Assembly: GCA_026988525.1 (NCBI GenBank)
Contig: JALSLC010000035.1
Coordinates: forward strand, 20,059-84,058
Reading direction: 5' to 3'
Origin: Archaeoglobaceae archaeon
Lineage (GTDB): Archaea; Halobacteriota; Archaeoglobi; Archaeoglobales; Archaeoglobaceae
Length of the DNA stretch: 64,000 nt
How positions within the stretch are numbered: the first letter of the stretch is position 1; each line of letters opens with the position of its first letter. A model generated the notes under the pieces. That model did not search any database. It had not been told where the DNA came from and saw nothing but the letters and a program-made list of their open reading frames with translations. Shown here piece by piece: positions 27,466 through 35,857 of this stretch. Both the position numbers and the translations under genes were made by a program.

Positions 27466-28152
27466 TTATCTAATCATTTTTATGTTTTTCATAAACTTAG
27501 TTATTTCACCAAAAATACCCTGAGAGATGTATTCAGCGGCAATCCCTGCCAAAAATATAGCCATAACTCTTGCAAATATATCTGCTCCACTTCTACCAAG
27601 GATCTTAGTTATTTCCTCACTAAAAATGTGTGTTAATCTCACTAGTATGTATATTAAAATTATACTCAAAATTAAAAATCCCATTTTTATGAAGTCTTTT
27701 GCTTCTGATGCTAAAACTATGGCTGCAGTTATAGCACCAGGACCGGAATAAATTGGAAGTGCTATTGGAAATACTGCAAGACTATCCACATCTTTGTGCT
27801 GCATACCTTTCTTAAAGTACTTTTCACTTGAAGGTGTGCCCTTGAGCATGTCTATTGCAACCATAAAAAGCAGTATGCCTCCAGCTATACGTAAACTATC
27901 AACAGACACTCCAAAAAATTTAAGCACTGCTCCCCCACTTATAACAACTACTATTAGTAAGCCAGCGGCAATTACAGTAGCTCTCTTTGAGACTCTCTCT
28001 CTAAGTTCCTCACTCAAATCTTCTGTTAAAGCTATAAAGAAAGGTATATTACCAATGGGATCTATAATTGCAAAAAGTGTAGCAATACAAGTAAAAAAGT
28101 AGCTAATATCTGATAATATATTAATCACCCCCGTGGATGGCAGTATAAACAT
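27466..28152 (-). CDS. MarC-family membrane protein
   Basis: Integral membrane protein of up to 228 residues of the MarC family (PF01914), six predicted helices. Typical segments are IATLFAIIDPIGNIPFFIALT, RIAGGILLFMVAIDML, FPIALPIYSGPGAITAAIVL and ARVMAIFLAGIAAEYISQGI. Transport of small solutes is suspected for the family; the old link to antibiotic resistance did not hold. The start is uncertain: ATG 28152 overlaps the metE end by 32 bp, whereas GTG 28128 coincides with a GGGGGTGAT ribosome site. Probably co-transcribed with metE. Confidence 0.88.
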   Translation of the reverse strand: MFILPSTGVINILSDISYFFTCIATLFAIIDPIGNIPFFIALTEDLSEELRERVSKRATVIAAGLLIVVVISGGAVLKFFGVSVDSLRIAGGILLFMVAIDMLKGTPSSEKYFKKGMQHKDVDSLAVFPIALPIYSGPGAITAAIVLASEAKDFIKMGFLILSIILIYILVRLTHIFSEEITKILGRSGADIFARVMAIFLAGIAAEYISQGIFGEITKFMKNIKMIR

Positions 28153-29080
28153 TTTCTAGTAGTTTCATAGCACATTTCTGATTTGGAAAACTAAAGAGTC
28201 CGCAATCCGGTCCAACGTATTTCAAAAGATTTCCAAATTTTTCTTTTGCTTTTTCAAATCTTCTCTTTATAACTTCTACGTTCTCAATCTCATCAACAGC
28301 TTTCACAGAAAGTTCTTCATCTTTCCAAGCGTTTACCCCATACTTTTGATTGAACTCTGCCAATATTGAATCAATATCTGTTCTCGCTATTCCAACTCTA
28401 AGACCCTTTTCAGCTGATTCTATTTCCTCTACATCTATTATGTCAAGAACACTTTCGTCTTTTGCAGCTTCTACTCCAAAGACATCTATGTTATCAACAT
28501 TAAGAAGTTTCCTATAAAATAGAGGGGAGTGCAAATGAATTTGAACATCTACATCAAATTTCATAGGTTCGTAAGCTAAGTTAATTTGATCTTCCGTAGG
28601 CTGTAGTTCAGGATTTAATCCAAGACTTGGTTCATCAAGGCTAATTGAACAAACTTCATCGAGAGTTTCTACAGCATACTCCGCAAACCTTGAAACACTC
28701 TTAGCTAAGTTCTCTAATAAATCTTCGTAGATTACTGGGCCAAACTCTCTATAATATAGTTCAAAAGGACCAGTAATACAAACTCTAACGGGATCAGGAT
28801 ACCCCATTTCCGCTATAATTTTTACTTCTTCAATAACTGCAAAGTCTCTGGAAATTAAGTATGCATCTTCCTGCATTTTTGGATTTTTTATTTTACTCAT
28901 AAACTGATTTATCATATCTCTAAATTGAGGATAATTTGGACATTCAACTACTGAAGACTTCATTAAAAAAGCTCTTCTTACCATCTCCCCATATTCAGGT
29001 GTTGTAAAATTTTCTTCAGCCCAGCTTCTATCTATGCCCTCAGGTAATGGAAAACTACCAATATCATCATACACTACCAT
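28121..29080 (-). CDS. metE: Core-MetE-type methionine synthase
   Basis: Short archaeal B12-independent-like methionine synthase consisting only of the C-terminal catalytic barrel of MetE, 319 residues. Zinc ligands are visible as His in VQIHLHSP, Cys in YVGPDCGLFSFPN, and an acidic residue near EAAKDES. Characterised archaeal core-MetE uses methylcobalamin protein rather than methyl-folate as donor. Probably completes the homocysteine route encoded at 32.9-35.5 kb. ATG 29080 chosen since GAGGTGAT ends four bases before it. Overlaps the end of the PLD-like gene by 14 bp and MarC by up to 32 bp. Confidence 0.88.
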   Translation of the reverse strand: MVVYDDIGSFPLPEGIDRSWAEENFTTPEYGEMVRRAFLMKSSVVECPNYPQFRDMINQFMSKIKNPKMQEDAYLISRDFAVIEEVKIIAEMGYPDPVRVCITGPFELYYREFGPVIYEDLLENLAKSVSRFAEYAVETLDEVCSISLDEPSLGLNPELQPTEDQINLAYEPMKFDVDVQIHLHSPLFYRKLLNVDNIDVFGVEAAKDESVLDIIDVEEIESAEKGLRVGIARTDIDSILAEFNQKYGVNAWKDEELSVKAVDEIENVEVIKRRFEKAKEKFGNLLKYVGPDCGLFSFPNQKCAMKLLENVYTAIHGGD

Positions 29081-30356
29081 CCACATCACCTCTCGTTTTC
29101 TTTTTCTCCATTATAATTTTCCATGCCTCCTTAGCATGAATTGTTGTTTCGTTAAGTTCTATAGTATCTTCGGAGTTCCAAACTATATCAAAGAAGTTTT
29201 TAGCCTGCTTAGCCAATTTTTCATTTTTTGCATGAAATCCAATTTCATAATTCTCCCACAACCCAGTTTGGGTTAAATTAGCAGTAGTAATCATTACTTC
29301 TTTCTCATCAACAACCACCATTTTTGCATGAATGTTGTCGTTTAGCCTTACAGTTCCTGGAGGAAACATCTCAAGAAATCTTTTTAAAGTGAAATACTGC
29401 TTTCTATCTTCCCTAACTTCCTCAACATTCTTAAAAACTTTCCTCTCATAGCTAGGCCAAGTAATTAATCTGACTTTAACACCTCTATCAATTGCAGGTT
29501 TCAATTCAGCAGTTAGCCAATCCGTATAGTATATGTGTGGAGATGTTATAAGTATTTCCTTATTTGCCCTGCCAAACATCTCTCTTATGTTTGAAACCAA
29601 GTTCCCTCCCCAAGGAGTGCTAAATAAAATTTTCATTTCTTTATAGCTTTTTTCAGAGCGATAATTTAAGTAAAGTAAAGTTATAAATGCTAAAAAGATT
29701 ACAATTACAGCTAAAACGTCAACTGCCATTAAATTTAGTATTTTTTGAAATTGAACGAATGCTACTACTTGAGAAGTTGGATTTATAAAATACCATTCTA
29801 TCCTACTTACGCCATTCAGAGAGTTATAAAATATTTCAGAATTAGAACTAACTGAAATTACTCTGTACTCGAAAAAAGGTTCCTGAGGAAAATTAATACT
29901 AATTTTTATTGAATCAACCGGTATATTCAAATCATTAAAGTAGTTTGGATATTCTACTGCTGTAAATCTATAAACACCATTTCCCAAATCGTCAATAAGA
30001 CCTTTTGCCACTCCATCAACTATAACTTTGTACTTCTCAAATGGGGAAAGAGTTTTAGATATTCTCAAAATAAGTACTCTCCCATTTCCTATTTTTTTTA
30101 CTGTATAACAAACATAACCTCTTGGTATATCTTTTACAGTAAAATTATCAAGAAACAGAGATAAGGGTACTTCAATATTTAGCATAGTTGTGTTTTTCCC
30201 AGTATTTTTAAAGGTAAGAGTGAATGTATCTTTTATTGTATTTTTAGATATAACTGTATAATCTGCACTAATACCTACAACTATTTTTGAATATCCGGGA
30301 TGTATTATGTACAGTAGCACAATCAATGTTATCACTGCTTTTGCTACCTTTGACAC
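29067..30356 (-). CDS. Membrane-anchored single-HKD phospholipase D-like protein
   Basis: A 429-residue protein with unusual topology. A signal peptide (residues 1-23) precedes an external beta-rich domain of about 180 residues (many Thr/Asn; FTLTFKNTGKNTTMLNIEVP), a membrane helix at 210-231, and a cytoplasmic PLD-like domain. That domain holds one HxKxxxxD motif: His343, Lys345, Asp350 in NIHAKMVVVDEKE, followed by TTANLTQTGLWENYEIGF. One motif per chain implies a dimeric active site, as in bacterial endonuclease Nuc. Substrate could be phospholipid or nucleic acid. Starts with GTG 30356. Confidence 0.8.
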   Translation of the reverse strand: MSKVAKAVITLIVLLYIIHPGYSKIVVGISADYTVISKNTIKDTFTLTFKNTGKNTTMLNIEVPLSLFLDNFTVKDIPRGYVCYTVKKIGNGRVLILRISKTLSPFEKYKVIVDGVAKGLIDDLGNGVYRFTAVEYPNYFNDLNIPVDSIKISINFPQEPFFEYRVISVSSNSEIFYNSLNGVSRIEWYFINPTSQVVAFVQFQKILNLMAVDVLAVIVIFLAFITLLYLNYRSEKSYKEMKILFSTPWGGNLVSNIREMFGRANKEILITSPHIYYTDWLTAELKPAIDRGVKVRLITWPSYERKVFKNVEEVREDRKQYFTLKRFLEMFPPGTVRLNDNIHAKMVVVDEKEVMITTANLTQTGLWENYEIGFHAKNEKLAKQAKNFFDIVWNSEDTIELNETTIHAKEAWKIIMEKKKTRGDVDGSV

Positions 30357-30380
30357 GAAACAAACAAGTGTTCTAACATT

Positions 30381-30914
30381 TTAATATTTTTCTTCAGAAA
30401 TACCAAATAGTGTATAGTGGTAAGGATACAAATCGTACTCTTCAAATTTAAAATTCTTAAATAATTTTATAACTTTCTCCTTCTCAATCCTATGGCTTAC
30501 TGGTGGTCCTATAGGAGAATCTTTCTTCCAATCAATTATAATAACGTGCTTGGATATCTTACACCACTCAGCATATTCTTCAATTTTAGAAATTTCGTGT
30601 ATAGAATCAGCAAATAAAACTAAATCGATCTTAAAATCTATTTCCAGTGGTTCTTCTGAAATAATAATACCCACATTTTTTATATTCTTTGAATGTAAAA
30701 TTTTAGCTAATTTTTCACTTCTCTCAACTGCGTAAACTTTCTTAAAGTGTTTTGCTAACACTTCTGTAAAGTAACCAGTTCCAGCACCAATATCAAATGC
30801 AATACATCTATCTTTTATCTTTTTAAGGATTGTAACTATTTTTTCAGGTGGTTCTCTATTTCTCCTCTCTTCACTTTCAAGAATTTCCCACTTATCCTCT
30901 GGAAAGACGTGCAT
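30381..30914 (-). CDS. Class I SAM-dependent methyltransferase
   Basis: Small Rossmann-fold methyltransferase of 177 residues. Motif I CIAFDIGAGTGYFTEVLAKHF is about residues 37-57, motif II AVERSEKLAKIL follows, and DLVLFADSIHEI forms the later strand. No catalytic motif reveals the substrate; the compact size and C-terminal HYTLFGI resemble small-molecule methyltransferases. Start ATG 30914 rather than the upstream ATG 30977, because AAATTTAAAC lies about 27 bp upstream and the longer form would overlap the divergent protease gene. Confidence 0.82.
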   Translation of the reverse strand: MHVFPEDKWEILESEERRNREPPEKIVTILKKIKDRCIAFDIGAGTGYFTEVLAKHFKKVYAVERSEKLAKILHSKNIKNVGIIISEEPLEIDFKIDLVLFADSIHEISKIEEYAEWCKISKHVIIIDWKKDSPIGPPVSHRIEKEKVIKLFKNFKFEEYDLYPYHYTLFGISEEKY

Positions 30915-30968
30915 TATTTTGAAGTAATCTAACAAAAGTTTAAATTTACGGAGAGTATCAAAAAACGT

Positions 30969-32096
30969 ATGAGTCAATCTTTAAGAATTTTTAGAATATA
31001 TGGCATTGATGTTAAAGTTCATTTTAGTCTAATATTTATATTGGCGTTCCTAATTTACGCTTTCTACATTATGCCACCACCATACGGATATTCTGATTTT
31101 CCAAATAATGTGAGGTTTGCAATGGCTGTAATAACTTCAATAGTGTTTTTTGTTTGCATACTTTTCCATGAGCTTTGTCATTCTTACTTTGCAATAAAAT
31201 TTGGTTCAAAAGTTAAGGGGATAATTCTGTTCATATTTGGTGGAGTTTCATTAATAGATCCAATACCAAAGGAGCCAAAAAAAGAGTTTTTAATGGCGAT
31301 AGCTGGGCCAATTGGTAGTTTTCTCATCGCTTTTATTAGCTATATACTGTTAATACTGATACCAATACCCGTTTTAGATCGATTTTTCTACATAATGTGG
31401 TACTTCAACTTAATACTTGGAGCTTTTAACCTAATACCTGCTTTCCCTATGGATGGAGGAAGAGTTTTAAGAAGTATTTTAGCCGAAAAAATGGGATTTA
31501 TAAAAGCTACAAAAGTTGCAGCCGAAGTAGGAAGATTTTTAGCAATAACAATGGCTATTCTCGGTTTAATAATGCCAAATATATGGCTAATACTTATTGC
31601 CTTGTTCGTTTACTTAGGTGCTGGAGAAGAAGAGAGACATGTTACTCTTGAAGGAATACTAAGTAAATTTAGAATTTCAGATATAATGACACCAAATCCA
31701 ATTTGTGTAACCCCTGATATGCCAAAAGAACAAGTTATAGAGTTAATGCTCAAGTATAAGCATCTTGGCTATCCAGTAGTTGATGAGTATGGGAAAATTG
31801 TTGGGATAGTTACTCTACACGACATACTAAGTAAGCAGGGTGAATTAATTGGAGAAGTTATGTCAAAGAACATAGTTGTACTGACCCCAAATGATACAGC
31901 TGATAAAGCTTTAAAGTTAATGACTGAGAAGGGAATTGGTAGATTACCAGTAGTTGATGAAAATGGCAGAATTATTGGAATTGTTACAAGGAGCGATATA
32001 ATGAGAGTATCTGAAATAGTGGAAGTAATAAATCACTACAAAAATCTATACAACAGTGAAACTAGTGAGCCAAGTAAAATTCAACACCTGCAATAA
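30969..32096 (+). CDS. Site-2 protease-like M50 metallopeptidase with CBS pair
   Basis: Intramembrane zinc protease of 375 residues. Zinc ligands His67 and His71 with Glu68 sit in FHELCHSYFA; the third ligand Asp is in AFPMDGGRVLRS. Six hydrophobic segments are followed by two CBS domains (about 235-290 and 297-355: DIMTPNPICVTPDMPKEQV, YPVVDEYGKIVGIVT; VMSKNIVVLTPNDTADKA, LPVVDENGRIIGIVTRSDI). CBS pairs usually bind adenosine nucleotides, so activity may respond to energy state. Overlaps the convergent EamA gene by 35 bp. Confidence 0.94.
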   Translation: MSQSLRIFRIYGIDVKVHFSLIFILAFLIYAFYIMPPPYGYSDFPNNVRFAMAVITSIVFFVCILFHELCHSYFAIKFGSKVKGIILFIFGGVSLIDPIPKEPKKEFLMAIAGPIGSFLIAFISYILLILIPIPVLDRFFYIMWYFNLILGAFNLIPAFPMDGGRVLRSILAEKMGFIKATKVAAEVGRFLAITMAILGLIMPNIWLILIALFVYLGAGEEERHVTLEGILSKFRISDIMTPNPICVTPDMPKEQVIELMLKYKHLGYPVVDEYGKIVGIVTLHDILSKQGELIGEVMSKNIVVLTPNDTADKALKLMTEKGIGRLPVVDENGRIIGIVTRSDIMRVSEIVEVINHYKNLYNSETSEPSKIQHLQ

Positions 32097-32925
32097 TTAA
32101 AAAAGCTGCAAAAAAGAACCTTAAATTAAATATTTCAGACCTTCTAAGAAACATACTGGAGAGTATATATGTAAAAATAGGATATATACTTATAAAAGTT
32201 TCAACGGTACAAACACTATAGCTTGAGAGAGCCAAATATCTTAAAAAATGTCCAAAACCAACAAAGAACCCACCCACCACAAACGGTAGATAGTTCTTTA
32301 AATTCACATCAATACTATTTCCAATACTACTTTTATAAAAAATCAAAAAAACAGAAAAAATAAGGAGGGAAACAAAATAACCCAACGCTGTTCCTACTAT
32401 CGCTTCCAACCAAGTAGTAGTAAAATTAGTAAGCATGCATTCCTTAGCATAAACTGAAGCTAAAGCTGTAAAGAAACCAGTAGATACACCCAAAAAAATA
32501 CCATACAAATCAGAAACAACTTTAAAAGTTAAAACTGCAACACCTAAGAACACCATTACTGCCATGACTGTAGTTTTAAAATCAATACTCTCTCCAAGAA
32601 GTACGTATCCCAAAAACGCTGAAAAGAATATTCTTGTGGTTGCCAGAGTTGCAGCAACGTTTGCTCCAACTCTCGATATACATTGATAAAATAAAGCTCT
32701 TGCAAGCATAAAATGTAATATTCCCGCAATTACAGCAAATTCAACGAAACTTTTTAATTTTACTAAATTTAAATTAGTCACAAATAACGCAGATAGAGAA
32801 ATAAAGAGTAGAGTTGTAGTAACAATGCTGATAAAAGTACCATAAAGAGTGTTTGCTTTTAACGTACCCTTTCTAACACATACTTGGTGCAAACTAAACA
32901 AAAAAGCTATTAGTAGAAGTATCAT
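32062..32925 (-). CDS. EamA/DMT-family transporter
   Basis: Membrane protein of 287 residues with ten hydrophobic helices in two EamA repeats (first about 5-135, second about 150-285). The ILGYVLLGESIDFKTTVMAVMVFLGVAVL region closing repeat one and LRRSEIFNLRFFFAAFLIIAGVE closing repeat two are the typical repeat ends. It starts immediately after the stop of the UPF0280 gene and is the last gene of the homocysteine operon, so a role in export or import of a sulfur amino acid or precursor is plausible but unproven. Confidence 0.88.
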   Translation of the reverse strand: MILLLIAFLFSLHQVCVRKGTLKANTLYGTFISIVTTTLLFISLSALFVTNLNLVKLKSFVEFAVIAGILHFMLARALFYQCISRVGANVAATLATTRIFFSAFLGYVLLGESIDFKTTVMAVMVFLGVAVLTFKVVSDLYGIFLGVSTGFFTALASVYAKECMLTNFTTTWLEAIVGTALGYFVSLLIFSVFLIFYKSSIGNSIDVNLKNYLPFVVGGFFVGFGHFLRYLALSSYSVCTVETFISIYPIFTYILSSMFLRRSEIFNLRFFFAAFLIIAGVEFYLAH

Positions 32926-33624
32926 TTACATCGTAATAATTTTTTCATCATAATTAGCCTCTACTAAGTTTACGTTTCCAACAAAGCCGATATACTCATC
33001 TTTGACCACTACAATACCATCAATGTATTTTTTAGCTTTTTTCCAGAAGTTCTCCATCGCTTCCTCTATCTCACTTTTACCAAAATGAGATTTTATTTCG
33101 TTTCCAAGTGCTGTAGCAAAAGCATCAGCTATATAACCGTCCTCAGCCAAAACAACGGCAGCATCACAATCCCCAAAACTTATAGAGTGTCCATATCGCC
33201 CACTTGAAGTACAAACTGAGTAAACTCTCTCTTTTTCAAATTCAAGTTTTAAAGCAAAGTTTACAGGAAAAATACCAATAAGTGCTTCTTTACATCTCAT
33301 TACTATATCTCCTCCGTTATCAATAATTACACTTTCTTTAATAGATTCAACTGCATATTGAGCAATTCCTCCTGCAACAGCTGCCATAGGACCAACTCCA
33401 GCAATTTTTGCCGCTTTACACATCCTCTTTGCAACAGGTAAATCAAGTTCAAACTCTATTGGTTCAAGAGAAGTATAAAAAATTGGACACTCCAAAATAG
33501 CTTTCTCTACTTGGCTTCTTGCATCGAGTACAGCTTCAATAACTCTGCTGAAAACTTCTTCGTTTTCAGCCAGCACAGTTATGGATGTCTCAAGATGTTT
33601 AAATTTAAATCTTTTAAACTTCAT
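32926..33624 (-). CDS. UPF0280 (COG2122) protein of homocysteine synthesis
   Basis: ApbE-like-fold protein of 232 residues. UPF0280 hallmarks are GPMAAVAGGIAQYAVE (about 78-93), VIIDNGGDIVMRC and the SSGRYGHSISFGDCDAAVV segment. In Methanosarcina acetivorans the COG2122 member was genetically linked to homocysteine formation together with the COG1900-CBS protein and the NIL-ferredoxin; here all three are contiguous and overlap (11 bp with the ferredoxin). A biochemical role, perhaps sulfur mobilisation or flavin-related, is not settled. Confidence 0.9.
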   Translation of the reverse strand: MKFKRFKFKHLETSITVLAENEEVFSRVIEAVLDARSQVEKAILECPIFYTSLEPIEFELDLPVAKRMCKAAKIAGVGPMAAVAGGIAQYAVESIKESVIIDNGGDIVMRCKEALIGIFPVNFALKLEFEKERVYSVCTSSGRYGHSISFGDCDAAVVLAEDGYIADAFATALGNEIKSHFGKSEIEEAMENFWKKAKKYIDGIVVVKDEYIGFVGNVNLVEANYDEKIITM

Positions 33625-33997
33625 ACAACGCCAAAGCTTTTACTGGACAAACTTTAATACAATTTCCACATAAAACACATTTATCTGAAAATTCAATTCT
33701 TCCGTCTTTTTCAATTGTTATTGCTTCTACTGGACATATACTTACACATGCACCACAGTGAACACAATTCTCGTTTCTTTCAACTTTTCTTTCGAGCCTA
33801 TAAACTTCCACATCAAGTTCTCTAAACGCTTTTTCTACTTTTTCCGCAAAATCATCATCCACTTCAACTATCAATTCTCCCCTTCTTGGACCTACTTCAG
33901 CTTTTATTATGTTAATTAGTGCAGAAGTTTTTAAAGTTACAGCAGATATTACAGGTTTTCTAACAGCTTTTGAATTAAATTTAAGCTTTAAAAGCAA
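33614..33997 (-). CDS. NIL-domain 2[4Fe-4S] ferredoxin (homocysteine synthesis)
   Basis: A 127-residue protein with an N-terminal NIL domain (about 1-72) and two [4Fe-4S] sites: CVHCGACVSICP and CVLCGNCIKVCP. In Methanosarcina the equivalent (MA1822) supplies electrons to aspartate-semialdehyde sulfurtransferase. TTG 33997 is taken as start since GAGGTGATAACT stands directly before it; the in-frame GTG at 34006 falls inside that site. Follows the COG1900-CBS gene by 5 bp. Confidence 0.92.
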   Translation of the reverse strand: MLLKLKFNSKAVRKPVISAVTLKTSALINIIKAEVGPRRGELIVEVDDDFAEKVEKAFRELDVEVYRLERKVERNENCVHCGACVSICPVEAITIEKDGRIEFSDKCVLCGNCIKVCPVKALALYEV

Positions 33998-34002
33998 AGT
34001 TA

Positions 34003-35475
34003 TCACCTCGCAAGAAGTTTACTCAAATCTTCACTCGTCACTATACCTACAACTCTCCCATCTTTATTTACTACTGGTAATGCAGATATATCGTGCATTT
34101 CCATTTTCTTAGCTGCTAATTCAATTGCCTCATCTGGAGTTGTAGTTATAACTTTCTTAGTCATTATTTCCTCAACTTTTCCTATCTTTCCAGACGCTAC
34201 AGCCTTAGCAACATCCCAAGATGTAACTATGCCGATAATTTTTTTCTCTTTATCAATTACAGGAAGGTGATTTAAGCCTTTTTCAATCATCAATTTTGCA
34301 GCTTTTTCAACTGATGTATCAGGATATATTAAAACAGGTTTATCCATAACACTTCTAACGAGTTTTGTTGCCATTTTCATGGGTTTTAAAGGTTCGCCCA
34401 TGCTTAATTTCTCAACTGGAGAAGTTAAAAAGAATTGGCCTTTTTCTATTCTACTTTTAAGCTCCTCCATTATTTTTCTTGCCATGTAAATGCTGGAGAG
34501 GGGAGAAACTCTAACTAATTCACCATTTATCTCCACTTTACCACTCTTAAGCTCAGCATAACTAACTTCTCTTACAACTGGTCTATCTCTTCTCTGAACT
34601 CCAAAATCAATAATTTTTGTTTTTATCTCTTCATCTCTAATCATCAAACATTTTACTATTTCTTCATCTAAAACAGGAATGGGGACTCCAATACCTACAA
34701 AGATCGTAACGCCGTAACCCGGCATGTAAGCAGCCTTCATAAACTCAGGACTCATTTCTTTTAAGTTTCCTTTAACCATAAGCGTTGCATAACCCGGACA
34801 ATGTTGGGTTCCATGCCCAATTATGTATCCTTTTCCGCCACAAAGCAAAATCTTAGTCCCCAAGCCAATAGTCCTAAACTTAGGATCATTTTGTAAGGGA
34901 GATATCTCACCACATCCAGCAAAAGTTACGTTTCCGAAGTTGGGTAACAAAGTACCCATGTAAGTTCTTAGGATTCTATTAGATGAGTTTGTAGCAGCAT
35001 TGTATCTTTGATAAGCATTTCTCGGGTTTACCATTTCAGCAAAGTTCAAATCCTCAAGAGTTACCACAGTTCTAATTTCTTTTGCTGGATAACAGTCCGT
35101 TCCCTTGGATGTTGCTTTTAATTCTACTTCTTTCCCCCTAACAAGTTCTTCAATTACATGAGCGCCGCCGTACTCCTCATCTTTTTTTGATTGTTGAGTT
35201 GCACCCAAGTATGCATCTACCGCAGCAATACCTGTGTAAGCCTCAACATCATTTAACCATACTCTTTGCATTTTTATAGGTGGGTCAGAATGGCCAAAAT
35301 TCAGAAAAACACCTGTAGAACACATAGCTCCAAACGTACCCGTGGTAACAACATCAACTTCTTTTGCTGCTTTTTCAACCCCAATCTCGCTTACTATTTT
35401 TTTCATTTCTTCAGCAGTTACAACACAGACGTTACCTTCCTTAATTTTTTCATTAATCTCCTTAATTGTTTTCAC
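34003..35475 (-). CDS. L-aspartate semialdehyde sulfurtransferase (COG1900/DUF39 with CBS)
   Basis: Converts aspartate semialdehyde to homocysteine by reductive sulfur transfer, replacing the O-acylhomoserine route. The 490-residue chain holds the COG1900 domain (about 1-360) with conserved Cys52 (FGAMCSTGVF) and Cys128 (GTDCYPAK), matching the two functional cysteines of the Methanosarcina enzyme MA1821, and a C-terminal CBS pair (375-430 and 437-490). Start GTG 35475; TATA-like ATTTATATA about 25 bp upstream makes it leaderless. Heads the operon with ferredoxin, UPF0280 and EamA genes. Confidence 0.92.
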   Translation of the reverse strand: MKTIKEINEKIKEGNVCVVTAEEMKKIVSEIGVEKAAKEVDVVTTGTFGAMCSTGVFLNFGHSDPPIKMQRVWLNDVEAYTGIAAVDAYLGATQQSKKDEEYGGAHVIEELVRGKEVELKATSKGTDCYPAKEIRTVVTLEDLNFAEMVNPRNAYQRYNAATNSSNRILRTYMGTLLPNFGNVTFAGCGEISPLQNDPKFRTIGLGTKILLCGGKGYIIGHGTQHCPGYATLMVKGNLKEMSPEFMKAAYMPGYGVTIFVGIGVPIPVLDEEIVKCLMIRDEEIKTKIIDFGVQRRDRPVVREVSYAELKSGKVEINGELVRVSPLSSIYMARKIMEELKSRIEKGQFFLTSPVEKLSMGEPLKPMKMATKLVRSVMDKPVLIYPDTSVEKAAKLMIEKGLNHLPVIDKEKKIIGIVTSWDVAKAVASGKIGKVEEIMTKKVITTTPDEAIELAAKKMEMHDISALPVVNKDGRVVGIVTSEDLSKLLAR

Positions 35476-35522
35476 ATTTTCTGGAGATTTAAAAGAGTAT
35501 ATAAATATTTTCGGAAATAAAA

Positions 35523-35539
35523 TATTACTAGCAGTAATA
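35523..35539. promoter_or_regulatory. Inverted repeat upstream of the homocysteine operon
   Basis: TATTACT-agc-AGTAATA, 7 bp arms and 3 bp centre, about 20 bp upstream of the TATA box of the COG1900-CBS gene. Candidate operator for sulfur or methionine control; only symmetry and place support it. Confidence 0.35.
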
Positions 35540-35556
35540 CAAAAAAAAAGAGTGAT

Positions 35557-35748
35557 TTATTTTCTCTTCTTCTTTATTACTTCTTCGAGTTTCTTTTCTA
35601 ATGGTTCTTCATGAGTATACGGACACATTAGGTAGTGTTCAACTGCCTTGGCTATTGCATCCTTAGTCGCACTCTCTCCAGTCTTTTTCTTCAATTCCTC
35701 CAATACATGTTCTGGGAGGACCGTTTGGGCATGAACAATTTTGACCAT
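35557..35748 (-). CDS. DUF5371 small protein
   Basis: Protein of 63 residues beginning MVKIVHAQTVLPEHVLEELKK, which I recognise as the archaeal DUF5371 family; CPYTHEEPLEKKLEE and a basic KKKRK end follow. One short beta strand then helices, reminiscent of ribbon-helix-helix antitoxin-like folds, but DNA binding is not shown. A ribosome site AGGTGAT lies six bases before ATG 35748, and TTAAATAC further upstream is a likely TATA box. No toxin gene is beside it. Confidence 0.8.
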   Translation of the reverse strand: MVKIVHAQTVLPEHVLEELKKKTGESATKDAIAKAVEHYLMCPYTHEEPLEKKLEEVIKKKRK

Positions 35749-35857
35749 GCTACATCACCTAACTTAATTATAGTAATGAGGTGTATTTAAGCTTTACTCA
35801 TAATAATGATGTTGAAAATTGTTTAGTTTAACTGTTCATTAATTTTACAATAAATCA

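Noticed and set aside
35557..35748. DUF5371 gene as antitoxin of a toxin-antitoxin pair
   Set aside because: No toxin-sized partner gene is adjacent on either strand.
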